Source of the DNA: Halopseudomonas pelagia
GTDB lineage: Bacteria > Pseudomonadota > Gammaproteobacteria > Pseudomonadales > Pseudomonadaceae
Assembly (NCBI RefSeq): GCF_009497895.1
Contig: NZ_CP033116.1
Span: forward strand, 1,116,001 to 1,180,000
Direction: 5' to 3'
DNA: 64,000 nucleotides
Shown in pieces: positions 19,987 to 28,787 of the stretch. Position 1 is the first letter of the stretch. Every line of letters begins with the position of its first letter. A model generated the notes under the pieces. That model made no database searches, had not been told where the DNA came from, and was given only the letters and a program-made list of their open reading frames with translations. Both the position numbers and the translations under genes were made by a program.

Positions 19987-20922
19987 ATGACCGATCTGAT
20001 TTTGCATCACTATCCGCAGTCCCCTTTTGCTGAGAAGGCCCGTCTGATGCTGGGTTTCAAGGGGCTGGCCTGGCACTCGGTAATGATTCCTGCGGTAATG
20101 CCCAAGCCAGACCTGACGGCATTAACGGGCGGGTATCGCAGGACCCCGGTGCTGCAGATCGGCGCCGATATTTATTGTGACACCGCGTTGATCGCGCGCC
20201 GCCTCGAGCGTGAAAAAGCCACCCCAGCGCTGTTCCCGGAAGGTAAAGAGGCGGCTGCGGCTGGATTGGCGCAATTTGCTGACCAGGTGCTGTTTCAGCA
20301 TGGTGTAGCGATCAACTTCCAACCCAAGGGTCTGGCTGCACGCTTTGCCGGTGCGCCTGAGGCAATGGTCCAGGGCTTTATGGCTGACCGCAAGGCCCTG
20401 TTCTCTGGCGGCACAGCCAGCCGTCTGGACTCTGCGGTAGCCTTGTCGCAGTGGCCCGCTTTGATTGGCCGGCTGGAAACTCAGCTCGACCGCGATGGTG
20501 AGTTTCTGCTTGGCGACCAGGCGTGCGTAGCGGATTTTGCCCATTACCATGCGCTCTGGTTTGTCGCCAGCAACAAGGCAGTGGCAGAAGTCCTGGAAGG
20601 TTATCCGGCGGTCAAGGCCTGGATGGCGCGCATGGCCGATTTTGGTCATGGCTCCTCCACTGCCATGGAGTCTGCTGAAGCGATCAGAATAGCGAACGAA
20701 GCGACTCCGGAAAGCATGCCCGCGACTGATTTTGTCAGCCCAGGCGGGTTTGCTGCTGGCCAGCAGGTCACTGTCAGCGCAGTCGATTACGGGACTGAAG
20801 AGGTGGCCGGCAAGTTGGTATTCGAAGACGCCGAAGAAATCGTCATTTCCCGTGAAGACGAGCGTGCCGGGCTGGTGCAGGTGCACTTCCCGCGCTACGG
20901 GTTCAAGATCAGCGCGGCTTAA
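19987..20922 (+). CDS. Glutathione S-transferase family protein with a C-terminal beta-rich extension
   Basis: A 311-residue cytosolic protein. Residues 1-80 are the thioredoxin-like GST domain (LILHHYPQSPFAEKARLMLG, then RTPVLQIGADIYCDT with the cis-Pro and Asp for glutathione). Residues 90-225 are the all-helical GST domain with LGDQACVADFAHYHALWF. A further 80 residues or so (about 230-311) are predicted beta-rich and are not part of a normal GST. The substrate is unknown. AGGAG lies nine bases before the ATG. A strong terminator follows, so it ends a transcript. Confidence 0.8.
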   Translation: MTDLILHHYPQSPFAEKARLMLGFKGLAWHSVMIPAVMPKPDLTALTGGYRRTPVLQIGADIYCDTALIARRLEREKATPALFPEGKEAAAAGLAQFADQVLFQHGVAINFQPKGLAARFAGAPEAMVQGFMADRKALFSGGTASRLDSAVALSQWPALIGRLETQLDRDGEFLLGDQACVADFAHYHALWFVASNKAVAEVLEGYPAVKAWMARMADFGHGSSTAMESAEAIRIANEATPESMPATDFVSPGGFAAGQQVTVSAVDYGTEEVAGKLVFEDAEEIVISREDERAGLVQVHFPRYGFKISAA

Positions 20923-20950
20923 GCGCTGGTAATAGACATCCGGGTCATAA

Positions 20951-20988
20951 AATCCCCCCATGTGCGTTGCAGATGGGGGGATTTTTTT
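20951..20988 (+). terminator. Rho-independent terminator
   Basis: A perfect 11-bp stem (AATCCCCCCAT at 20951-20961 with ATGGGGGGATT at 20973-20983), an 11-base loop and a run of seven T at 20982-20988. It lies 28 bases after the stop of the GST-like gene. Confidence 0.93.
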
Positions 20989-21025
20989 GCCATCCCTTTT
21001 TGCCATCCCTTGACGGAACCTGGTC

Positions 21026-22249
21026 ATGACCTGGTTGATACTGATCGCGTTTGTAGTGACCTACCTCGGCATGGCTGTGGGTGGAATCCGAGGGCTACGC
21101 GTGGACCGCGCCTGGATCGCCGTCGCGGCTGCGACAGTGCTGCTGCTGTCGGGGGCGATGTCGCCGGCTCAGGCCATGGATTATCTGGATGGCGGCGCGT
21201 TGCTGCTGTTGTTTGCGTTGATGCTGGTGTCTGCGCAGTTCGATTTCTCTGGCGCTTATACAGGGCTGACCGAGCTCCTTGACCGGCACGCGCAAAAGCC
21301 GGAATTGCTGTTGCTTGGCGTGGTCGCCATGGGCGGACTGCTCTCGGCGATCCTGGTGAACGATATCGTCGCCTTCGCGCTGACGCCCTTGCTATGCCGC
21401 ACCCTTCGCCAGCGTGGTCTGGATCCACGTCCGTTCCTGCTGGCACTGGCGCTGGCCTGCAACGCCGGCTCGGTCGCGACCTTGATTGGCAATCCGCAGA
21501 ATATTCTTATTGGCCAAGCTGGCGGGTTGGATTTCTGGAGCTATACACTGGCGGCGGCGGTACCGGCGTTGATGGCATTGACGGTGGTTTACGCGGTTAT
21601 CTGGTGGCAGTGGCGGCATGGCTGGAAATACCAGCCGCCGTCGCAGAGCGCCGTCAGCGAGGCGATGCCGCATCAGAGTTACCGCTACAAGCCTATGCTG
21701 GCGACGCTGGCTTTGATCCTGCTGTTCTCCCTGCCATTCCCTCGCGAATATTCTGCGCTGGCTATCGCTGTTCTGGTGATGCTCTCGCGCACGGTAGACA
21801 GTCATAGGTACGTCGAAAAGGTCGACTGGAACCTGTTGCTGCTGTTTATCGGCCTGTTCCTAGTGACCGGCGCTGCCGCGGCTATTCCGCAAGTGACACA
21901 GTTTGCCCACAGCCTGACCGTGGGTGGTGAGTTGCCAGAAAGCGTGGCGGCCTTGGCAGGCCTGTCACTGATAGCAAGTAACCTGATCGGCAATGTGCCC
22001 TTTGTTATTTTGCTGCTGGGGTTATGGCCTGAGCTGAGTGAAGCCAGTTTGATCAGCCTGGCGGTGATGTCGACCCTGGCAGGCAACTTTCTGCTGATTG
22101 GCAGTGTCGTAAACCTCATCGTGGTGGAAAGCGCCCGGCGTCAGGGCGTCAGGCTGGGATTCATCGATTTTGCCCGCAGCGGCGTGCCAGTGACCTTGAT
22201 ATCCATGTTGCTGGCTGGTATCTGGTTGACCGTCGCTGTCGCAGGCTAA
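21026..22249 (+). CDS. SLC13 / ArsB-NhaD superfamily anion carrier
   Basis: A 407-residue inner-membrane carrier with about 11 hydrophobic segments. The two repeated halves of the ion-transporter superfamily can be seen: a first NDIVAFALTPLLC with GNPQNILIG, and a second SNLIGNVPFVILLL with LLIGSVVNLIVVE. These asparagine-rich re-entrant segments are the ion and substrate sites in SLC13, ArsB and NhaD proteins. The substrate (dicarboxylate, sulfate, arsenite or sodium) cannot be told from sequence alone. It stands alone between a terminator and a secreted-protein gene. Confidence 0.8.
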   Translation: MTWLILIAFVVTYLGMAVGGIRGLRVDRAWIAVAAATVLLLSGAMSPAQAMDYLDGGALLLLFALMLVSAQFDFSGAYTGLTELLDRHAQKPELLLLGVVAMGGLLSAILVNDIVAFALTPLLCRTLRQRGLDPRPFLLALALACNAGSVATLIGNPQNILIGQAGGLDFWSYTLAAAVPALMALTVVYAVIWWQWRHGWKYQPPSQSAVSEAMPHQSYRYKPMLATLALILLFSLPFPREYSALAIAVLVMLSRTVDSHRYVEKVDWNLLLLFIGLFLVTGAAAAIPQVTQFAHSLTVGGELPESVAALAGLSLIASNLIGNVPFVILLLGLWPELSEASLISLAVMSTLAGNFLLIGSVVNLIVVESARRQGVRLGFIDFARSGVPVTLISMLLAGIWLTVAVAG

Positions 22250-22393
22250 TCCCGCTGCGAACCCCTGGGGTCTGGTAAAGGCCTTGCCCGGACCTTAAAA
22301 TTGGCGCACTAACCGCTGTCGAAAAGCTCTGGATGCATGGGTTGATTGATCGGTCGTTCGCAGGAAAATATTCAATCCAATATCAGGGGTGTT

Positions 22394-23005
22394 GTGATCC
22401 GTATTTCATATCAGGCCAAAGGGTTCTGGGCAGGTGTAGGGGCAGCGCTGCTATTCACGCTGCCGATGAGCAGCCCGCTCCTCGCCGCCGACCCCCCACC
22501 GCTTACTGACACCAGTGATAAACTATCGTCTGTGGAAGCTCCCGGCGTGGACGCCCAGCGCCTGTGCGCCGCGCCAGCAGCCGAGTTTCAGCAAGCCTTG
22601 GCCGATGCCATGGCCGACGGACTGGTAAAGCCCCAGCAAAAAAGCGCTTTTCTGCAGCAGTTGAGCCGCTGCCGTACGGTCTACCAGGCTGAAATTGCGC
22701 GCCTCAAGACTGACTTTGCGGCCTTACCGCCGACATCCGTCTGTCACTCGGCGCAGCGTGATCTGCACGAGGGACTGGAGATATTTGATGCAATCAAAGC
22801 GCGGGCTCAGCTATTGCCGCTGGATTCTGAAGAAGATCGCCAAGCGGCAGGCATCTTTTTTACCCGGACCAGTCCTGGTCTGGTACGTGCTGTAAATGGC
22901 CTCTATCTGCTGCGCCATGGCGTGTGTATGGAGGAGGAGAGGGCGCCCTTCGACTCAGCATCGACAGATTCGGAAATAAGTCATCCCACGCTCTATCTCG
23001 AATAA
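22394..23005 (+). CDS. Secreted or periplasmic protein of unknown function, four cysteines
   Basis: A 203-residue protein with a signal peptide (hydrophobic segment near residues 14-27, cleavage likely after LLAA). The mature part is mostly helical and has four cysteines (in RLCAAP, LSRCRT, TSVCHS and HGVCMEE), which could make two disulfides in the periplasm. I do not recognise the family. The start is chosen as GTG 22394, which follows AGGGG and directly precedes the signal peptide; the TTG at 22346 adds a polar extension without ribosome site. It lies 76 bp before an ABC exporter pair, possibly an accident of order. Confidence 0.65.
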   Translation: MIRISYQAKGFWAGVGAALLFTLPMSSPLLAADPPPLTDTSDKLSSVEAPGVDAQRLCAAPAAEFQQALADAMADGLVKPQQKSAFLQQLSRCRTVYQAEIARLKTDFAALPPTSVCHSAQRDLHEGLEIFDAIKARAQLLPLDSEEDRQAAGIFFTRTSPGLVRAVNGLYLLRHGVCMEEERAPFDSASTDSEISHPTLYLE

Positions 23006-23081
23006 AGACGGACATGTCTGCGCTGGCGGCGTGGACATGAGAAGATAGAGGAATTTCGCTAGCCAGCTTCAAGGAGGCCCA

Positions 23082-24047
23082 GTGGACCCTATTATCACCG
23101 TCAGCGGTCTGACCAAAACCTACGCGTCGGGTTTTCAGGCGCTCAAGAGCGTCGACCTCAGCATCCGCCGTGGCGAAATCCTGGCGCTGCTCGGGCCTAA
23201 TGGCGCCGGCAAGACAACCCTGATCAGCATCATTTGCGGCATCGTCAACGCCACCTCCGGCCAGGTCCTGGTCAATGGTCACGACATCGTTCGGAATTAT
23301 CGTGCCGCGCGCAAAACCATCGGCCTGGTTCCCCAGGAACTGACCAATAACATGTTCGACACGGTATGGGCGACCATGCGACTGAGTCGCGGCCTGTTTG
23401 GCAAGAAACGCGATGATGCGCATCTGGAGAAAGTCTTGCGCGATTTGTCGCTGTGGGACAAGCGCGACGAGAAGATCATGGGCCTGTCCGGCGGCATGAA
23501 GCGCCGGGTGCTGATTGCCAAGGCCTTGTCCCATGAGCCCGATGTGCTGTTTCTTGACGAGCCCACCGCCGGCGTCGACGTCGAGCTACGGCGCGATATG
23601 TGGGAGATGGTACGGCGGCTGCGGGAAAGTGGCGTGACTATCATCCTCACTACCCATTACATCGAAGAAGCTGAGGAAATGGCCGATCGGATCGGGGTGA
23701 TCCGTCAGGGTGAGATTATCCTGATCGACGAGAAGGCGGCCCTGATGCGCAAGTTGGGTACCAAGCAATTGAGCATTCATCTGCAACAGCCGCTGCCGGC
23801 GATTCCTGCGTCCCTGGCAGCGTTTCCCCTGACGTTGGCGGACGAAGGTTACGAGCTGATCTACACCTTCGATGCGCTCAAGGAGCAGACCGGCATCGCC
23901 GGGTTGCTGCGAGCGCTGGCGCAGGAAGGGATCGACTTCAAGGATCTGCATTCGAGCCAGAGTTCACTGGAAGATATTTTTGTCGAGCTGGTCAACGGTC
24001 GCGGCGGGATGACTTCTGCCGCGCCTTCAGTACAGGTGGCTTCATGA
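23082..24047 (+). CDS. ABC-2 exporter ATP-binding protein (YadG type)
   Basis: A 321-residue ATPase of the ABC-2 export class. Walker A is GPNGAGKTT (about residue 39), the Q-loop [10 protein letters not shown], the signature LSGGMKRRV, and Walker [13 protein letters not shown] followed by the H-loop [14 protein letters not shown]. About 80 residues follow the core, as usual for this group. The gene starts with GTG 23082, with AGGAGG ending seven bases upstream. Its stop overlaps the start of the permease gene by four bases (ATGA). E. coli YadGH, of similar layout, has no proven substrate. Confidence 0.92.
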   Translation: MDPIITVSGLTKTYASGFQALKSVDLSIRRGEILALLGPNGAGKTTLISIICGIVNATSGQVLVNGHDIVRNYRAARKTIGLVPQELTNNMFDTVWATMRLSRGLFGKKRDDAHLEKVLRDLSLWDKRDEKIMGLSGGMKRRVLIAKALSHEPDVLFLDEPTAGVDVELRRDMWEMVRRLRESGVTIILTTHYIEEAEEMADRIGVIRQGEIILIDEKAALMRKLGTKQLSIHLQQPLPAIPASLAAFPLTLADEGYELIYTFDALKEQTGIAGLLRALAQEGIDFKDLHSSQSSLEDIFVELVNGRGGMTSAAPSVQVAS

Positions 24048-24805
24048 ATTTCTATGGTATCTGGGCGATCTACAGTTTCGAGCTGGCGCGGTTGCGCCGC
24101 ACCATGCTGCAGAGTATCGCCTCGCCGGTAATCTCTACGTCCTTGTATTTCGTTGTCTTTGGTGCGGCCATCGGCTCGCGCATGGCGGAGATCGACGGGG
24201 TCAGTTACGGGGCTTTTATCATTCCCGGATTGATCATGCTGATGCTGCTCAACGAAAGCATTTCCAACGCCTCGTTCGGCATCTACATGCCCAAGTTCAC
24301 CGGTACCATTTACGAGGTACTGTCGGCGCCGGTGTCTCCAGCGGAAATCGTGATCGGTTACGTCGGCGCAGCGGCCACCAAATCAGTGATTCTCGGCCTG
24401 CTGATTCTGCTCACCGCCAGGCTGTTCGTGCCCTACGAGATCCAGCACCCGATCTGGATGCTGGGCTTTCTGATTCTGACGGCCATTACCTTCAGCCTGT
24501 TTGGCTTCATTATCGGCATATGGGCAGACGGCTTCGAGAAACTGCAAATCATTCCGCTGATGATTGTCACACCGCTGGCATTTCTGGGTGGTAGTTTCTA
24601 TTCAATTACCATGCTGCCGCCGTTCTGGCAGACAGTGACGCTGTTCAACCCGGTAGTCTATCTGATCAGCGGCTTTCGCTGGAGTTTTTACGGCGTAGCC
24701 GATGTGCATATTGGCGTCAGTGTGGGGATGACACTGGTGTTTCTGCTGATCTGTCTGAGCCTGGTATGGCTAGTGTTCAAAACCGGATACAGGCTTAAAC
24801 CATAA
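24044..24805 (+). CDS. ABC-2 exporter permease (YadH type)
   Basis: A 253-residue inner-membrane permease with six hydrophobic segments in the ABC-2 layout. The conserved [22 protein letters not shown] loop after the second segment is the coupling region of the family. It pairs with the preceding ATPase, to which it is translationally coupled. The substrate is unknown; related systems export polyketides, drugs or polysaccharide precursors. Confidence 0.92.
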   Translation: MNFYGIWAIYSFELARLRRTMLQSIASPVISTSLYFVVFGAAIGSRMAEIDGVSYGAFIIPGLIMLMLLNESISNASFGIYMPKFTGTIYEVLSAPVSPAEIVIGYVGAAATKSVILGLLILLTARLFVPYEIQHPIWMLGFLILTAITFSLFGFIIGIWADGFEKLQIIPLMIVTPLAFLGGSFYSITMLPPFWQTVTLFNPVVYLISGFRWSFYGVADVHIGVSVGMTLVFLLICLSLVWLVFKTGYRLKP

Positions 24806-24948
24806 GGTTTTTTCAGATTGTCTGACAGCTGATTCGAGATTTTCCGCGCGCTCGGCAGTGAAGGTGCTATAAGCATAATCTGTTGTGAACACCCGCTTTC
24901 AGCTTGGCGCTGAAGGCCGCATTTTAACTGCGTTAGCGGAGCACTTTC
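24806..24948 (+). other. Leader region upstream of terC
   Basis: No gene. Two small hairpins are possible: TTCAGC/GCTGAA around 24897-24915 and CCGC/GCGG nearer to the start codon. Some terC-family genes follow a manganese riboswitch, but I could not find its conserved core here. A promoter for terC probably lies here, yet I see no convincing box pair. Confidence 0.3.
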
Positions 24949-25701
24949 ATGTTCGAATGGATTTATATGCCCGAAGCCTGGATTGCATTGGGCACCTTGG
25001 TAGCGTTGGAAATTGTGCTGGGTATCGACAACATCATTTTCATTTCCATTCTGGTTGGGCGGCTGCCACCGGAGAAGCGGGAACTGGCGCGCAAGCTCGG
25101 CATTGGCTTTGCCATGCTCACGCGATTGGGCCTGGTATTTTCCCTGGCCTGGATCATAGGTCTGGTAGACCCCTGGTTCAGCATCTTCGGTCAGGAAATA
25201 TCCGGGCGTGACCTGGTGCTGATTATTGGCGGATTGTTTCTGCTGGCCAAGTCGACCCATGAAGTGCATGCCAGTCTCGAGGCGGTCAACGACGATTCTT
25301 CAGTCGCCTCTAAGGTGGTCAGCAGTTTCGCAGCTGTTATTGTGCAGATTGCCGTGCTTGATCTGGTGTTTTCGCTGGATTCGGTGATCACCGCCGTCGG
25401 CCTGGTTGATCACGTATCGGTGATGGTGATCGCTATCGTTATATCGGTAATGGTTATGCTGGTCGCCGCGCGGCCCATCGGCGAGTTCGTGGATAGCAAC
25501 CCGACGATCAAGATGCTGGCGCTGTCATTCCTGATGCTGATCGGCTTTACGTTGATGGCAGAGGGCTTTGATGTACATGTGCCGAAAGGTTACATCTACT
25601 TCGCCATGGCGTTTTCCATGGCCGTGGAACTGCTGAATATTCGCATTCGCCGCGGCAGGGCAACCGATAAGGTGGAGCTGCACAAGAAGATTGAGGAGTA
25701 A
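24949..25701 (+). CDS. TerC family integral membrane protein
   Basis: A 250-residue inner-membrane protein with seven or so hydrophobic segments. The family hallmarks are LEIVLGIDNIIFISILVGRLP near residue 20 and VLDLVFSLDSVITAVGLVD near residue 140, two repeats in which acidic residues sit inside the membrane and are thought to bind a metal ion. TerC proteins have been tied to tellurite resistance and, more recently, to manganese export that supplies secreted enzymes. The ATG at 24949 follows a GGAGCAC sequence. A beta-lactamase gene begins 10 bp after its stop. Confidence 0.9.
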   Translation: MFEWIYMPEAWIALGTLVALEIVLGIDNIIFISILVGRLPPEKRELARKLGIGFAMLTRLGLVFSLAWIIGLVDPWFSIFGQEISGRDLVLIIGGLFLLAKSTHEVHASLEAVNDDSSVASKVVSSFAAVIVQIAVLDLVFSLDSVITAVGLVDHVSVMVIAIVISVMVMLVAARPIGEFVDSNPTIKMLALSFLMLIGFTLMAEGFDVHVPKGYIYFAMAFSMAVELLNIRIRRGRATDKVELHKKIEE

Positions 25702-25711
25702 GAGGTTGCTG

Positions 25712-26521
25712 ATGTCGAAGTATGCTTTTCTGGCGGCGTTACTGGGCTGTCTGCTCACGCCATGGGTCCAGGCAGATACTGCGCCTGAGACGCGGGCAGA
25801 CTGGGCTGCAGTGTTCGAGAAATTCGAGGCCACCGGGACCATTGTAGTAGCCGATCAGCGTCGAGGCTTTGGCCAGATCTGGGTGGTTGACCCTGAACGT
25901 GCTGAGCGGCGCTACTCGCCGGCCTCCACCTTCAAGATCCCTCATGCGCTAATGGCGCTGGATGCCGGCCTGGTACGCGATGAGTTTCATGTGTTCCCCT
26001 GGGACGGCGTCGAGCGCAGCTTTGCGCCGCACAATCAGGACCAGGATTTGCGCTCGTCGATGCGCAACTCTGCGGTCTGGGTGTACGAGCAGTTCGCGGC
26101 CAAGCTGGGTGAGGGGCAGGCGCGCAACTATCTGGAGCGCATCGATTACGGCAATGCCGATCCGCGCGTTGATAGCGGCCCCTATTGGATTGATGGTGAA
26201 CTGGCAATTTCAGCTTATGAACAGGTGCTGTTCCTGCAGAAGCTCTATCGGAACCAATTGCCCTTCGAGATGCAACACCAGCGGCTGGTCAAGGACGTGA
26301 TGATCAACCAGGCCGGCCCGGATTGGATCTTGCGTGCCAAAACCGGCTGGCAGGGTAAGCACGGCTGGTGGGTCGGCTGGGTTGAGTGGCCGACCGGCCC
26401 GGTGTTCTTTGCGCTGAATATCGATACGCCGCATCGTTTGGACGATCTGTACAAGCGCGAGGCCATTACCCGGGAAATATTGACCTCGATTGAAGCCCTG
26501 CCGGGAGAGGCAAATGACTGA
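25712..26521 (+). CDS. Class D (OXA-type) beta-lactamase
   Basis: A 269-residue periplasmic serine beta-lactamase with a signal peptide (cleavage after VQA, about residue 21). The class D motifs are complete: PASTFK with the nucleophile Ser72 and carbamylated Lys75, SAV at 120-122, YGN at 146-148, KTG at 210-212 and the later WWVGWVE. It is the same size as the chromosomal OXA-50 of P. aeruginosa, to which it is related but not identical. The start is ATG 25712 with AAGAGG six bases upstream; a longer frame from 25691 lacks a ribosome site. It lies between terC and a UMF1 carrier gene and overlaps the latter by eight bases. Hydrolysis spectrum cannot be read from sequence. Confidence 0.93.
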   Translation: MSKYAFLAALLGCLLTPWVQADTAPETRADWAAVFEKFEATGTIVVADQRRGFGQIWVVDPERAERRYSPASTFKIPHALMALDAGLVRDEFHVFPWDGVERSFAPHNQDQDLRSSMRNSAVWVYEQFAAKLGEGQARNYLERIDYGNADPRVDSGPYWIDGELAISAYEQVLFLQKLYRNQLPFEMQHQRLVKDVMINQAGPDWILRAKTGWQGKHGWWVGWVEWPTGPVFFALNIDTPHRLDDLYKREAITREILTSIEALPGEAND

Positions 26522-27848
26522 AACGCCAATGGCCCCCAAGCGCGAGATCTTCGGCTGGGCCATGTTCGACTTCGCCAATCAGGGCTATACGCTGCTGATC
26601 ATTACCGTGATTTACGGTGATCTGTTCACCCGGGTGATTGTCGGCGATGCGCCGGATTACCGCCTGGGCAACCTGCTCTGGAGCCTGGCGCTGGCGGTGA
26701 GTTATTTGCTCGTCGTGGTGGCCAACCCACTGTGCGGTGCGATCATGGATTACACCGGCAGTCGCAAACGCTTTCTGTTTGCCAGCTACCTGCTGACGGT
26801 GATCACCACCGCGCTGCTGTATATCATTGAGCCTGGCTGGCTGACGTTGGCAGTGCTGCTGATCATTCTGTCCAATTTTGCCTATTCCATCGGCGAGGGT
26901 TTTATCGCCAGTTTCCTGCCTGATCTGGGACCGCGCAAGGCGCTGGGCTGGATCTCGGGTCTGGGTTGGGGCTTGGGCTATATCGGCGGGCTGGTCGCGG
27001 CGATTTTTGCCTTGCTGTTTCTCGGTGAGGTGTCTGCGGACAACTACGACACCGTGCGCTGGGTCGGTCCCTTTGCCGGCGCGTTCTTCCTGATTGCGGC
27101 GATTCCCACCTTTCTGTGGCTGAAGGAGCGCGGCGCGCCACGCCCAGCGCCCACCGGTGAAAACCTGCTGAGCATCGGTGTGCGCCGAGTGCTGACGACC
27201 TGGCGCGAGGTCCAGTATTTTCAGGACCTGCGCTATTTGCTGGTGTCAGTGTTCTTCGCCATGGCCGGTGTGTACATCATCATCGCCTTCTCGTTTATCT
27301 ACGGCGCCCAGGTGATCGGCTGGGATGAGGACGTACGCGTTTACATGTTCATCATTGTGCAGATTACTGCGGCCTTGGGCGCGGTCGGGTTTGGCTGGCT
27401 GCAGAGCCATATCGGTGCCCGTACCACCTACCTGATTACGCTGGCGCTGTGGCTGGTGGCGATCATGGCCATCTGGCAGACGCCGGCTCTGACTGTACTT
27501 ATCGGTAACTGGTTCGGTGTGTTCTGGGAGGCGCAGTATGTATTCCTGATCGCCGGGGTGCTGGCTGGGGCAAGTCTGGGTTCGTCGCAATCGGCCACTC
27601 GTGCACTGGTCGGCGTACTGACGCCCAAGGGCAAGGCGGCGGAATTTTTCGGTCTGTGGGGTATGGCGTCCAAGCTGGCTGCGGTATTTGGCATCTTCGG
27701 CCTGGGCATCATCCAGTGGGGCTTCGGCCTGGCTGATGCCATTGTGTTCTGTCTGCTGCTGTTTGTGGTGGCTATCCTGTGCATATTGCCGATGCGTGAA
27801 GCACGTGGCGCAGAGGCGGCGGAGCGCTGGCAGGATGAAGCGGCCTGA
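26514..27848 (+). CDS. UMF1 family MFS transporter
   Basis: A 444-residue inner-membrane carrier with 12 hydrophobic segments. The N-terminal FGWAMFDFANQGYTLLIITVIYG motif and the RKALGWISGLGWGLGYIGGL segment mark the UMF1 group (related to yeast Atg22), whose substrates may be amino acids, unproven for bacteria. The SLGSSQSATRALVGVLTPKGKAAEFFGLW segment is also conserved. Its ATG lies inside the end of the beta-lactamase gene, with GGAGAGG seven bases upstream, so the two are coupled in expression. Confidence 0.88.
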   Translation: MTETPMAPKREIFGWAMFDFANQGYTLLIITVIYGDLFTRVIVGDAPDYRLGNLLWSLALAVSYLLVVVANPLCGAIMDYTGSRKRFLFASYLLTVITTALLYIIEPGWLTLAVLLIILSNFAYSIGEGFIASFLPDLGPRKALGWISGLGWGLGYIGGLVAAIFALLFLGEVSADNYDTVRWVGPFAGAFFLIAAIPTFLWLKERGAPRPAPTGENLLSIGVRRVLTTWREVQYFQDLRYLLVSVFFAMAGVYIIIAFSFIYGAQVIGWDEDVRVYMFIIVQITAALGAVGFGWLQSHIGARTTYLITLALWLVAIMAIWQTPALTVLIGNWFGVFWEAQYVFLIAGVLAGASLGSSQSATRALVGVLTPKGKAAEFFGLWGMASKLAAVFGIFGLGIIQWGFGLADAIVFCLLLFVVAILCILPMREARGAEAAERWQDEAA

Positions 27849-27875
27849 GCAAGGCCGCTGGGCCTGGCTGCTTGT

Positions 27876-28787
27876 TTAGGCAGCAGGGTCTTCAGCTAGG
27901 ACGTTGAGCAACTGATCGATGGTCGCGCTCAGCACTTCGATCGGATTGCCCTCGCTCTCAGGCAGCAGGATCACGCTGCTGCCAGCAGCCGCAATGGCTG
28001 CGCCGAGCGCTGCGTCAGGCTCCCGATCAACCACCACGCCGGCAACATCGTAGGCACTTAACTGAGTGCTGAGTTCAGCCAACTGCTCCGAGGTCCAGTT
28101 GCCATCCTCAGGCACTGGAACCTGCACGACGTCCAGATTCAGCCCGCTGAGCAGGTAGTCGTCGTCACTGGTCAGACTGACAACGGTGATGTTGTTCAGC
28201 TGCGCCAATCGGCTTTCACTTTCCGCACTGAGTTGCAGCAAACGCTGCTTGAATAGCGCGAGATTAGTATCAATCTGCTGTTGATCTGCCGGCGCGAGCC
28301 GGGCCAGGTCAGCGGCCATGACATCAGCCATGCGTCCAAGGTTGTTGATGCTCATCCAAGGTTGGCTAGCGAGCTGATCAGTGATTTCCGGCTGCAGCGC
28401 TATACCTGGCAGAGCCCGGTCGACGGGGCGAGCGCCATCAATCTCGACAATGCGGATGTTACTGCGTCGCGCCAGCGGATAAAGCGGATCTTCCGGCCAG
28501 AGCGAGCGCAGCGTAATGGCTGCATCCGCTTCGCTGGCAGCCTTGTCCAGCCCCTTGGCACCACGTCCGGAAAAGTACGAGGGCTGCCGGCTGGCTGGCA
28601 GACTTTCAGGCGCTGCGCGGACCAGCTCGACATTGCTATCCGCGAGCAGCATGGAGCCCAGACCATAAGTTACTGGCAAGGTCGCCAGTACCTGTATCCG
28701 ATTGGCGTCATCCGCGGCCACTGCGGCGTTGAACCAGGCAGCGGCAAGCAGCGCGATAGCCGGACGATAGACAATAGATTTGTTCAT
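27876..28787 (-). CDS. fpvF: FpvF-like second periplasmic binding protein of the Fpv system
   Basis: A 303-residue periplasmic protein with a signal peptide (cleavage after AVA near residue 24) and the TroA/ZnuA fold, judged by layout and length. None of the metal-binding histidines of that fold is present at the expected places, so it probably binds a complex or another protein. In P. aeruginosa FpvF is the second binding protein of the fpvGHJKCDEF operon, works with FpvC and can contact ferripyoverdine. Last gene of the operon; its ATG overlaps the fpvE stop by four bases. Confidence 0.82.
   Translation of the reverse strand: MNKSIVYRPAIALLAAAWFNAAVAADDANRIQVLATLPVTYGLGSMLLADSNVELVRAAPESLPASRQPSYFSGRGAKGLDKAASEADAAITLRSLWPEDPLYPLARRSNIRIVEIDGARPVDRALPGIALQPEITDQLASQPWMSINNLGRMADVMAADLARLAPADQQQIDTNLALFKQRLLQLSAESESRLAQLNNITVVSLTSDDDYLLSGLNLDVVQVPVPEDGNWTSEQLAELSTQLSAYDVAGVVVDREPDAALGAAIAAAGSSVILLPESEGNPIEVLSATIDQLLNVLAEDPAA

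Noticed and set aside
24806..24948. Manganese (yybP-ykoY) riboswitch before terC
   Set aside because: terC genes often follow this riboswitch, but its conserved core is not visible here; only two small hairpins are present.
27849..27890. Terminator between the UMF1 and fpvF genes
   Set aside because: Only a 5-bp stem (CTGCT/AGCAG type) inside and beside the fpvF stop, without T run.
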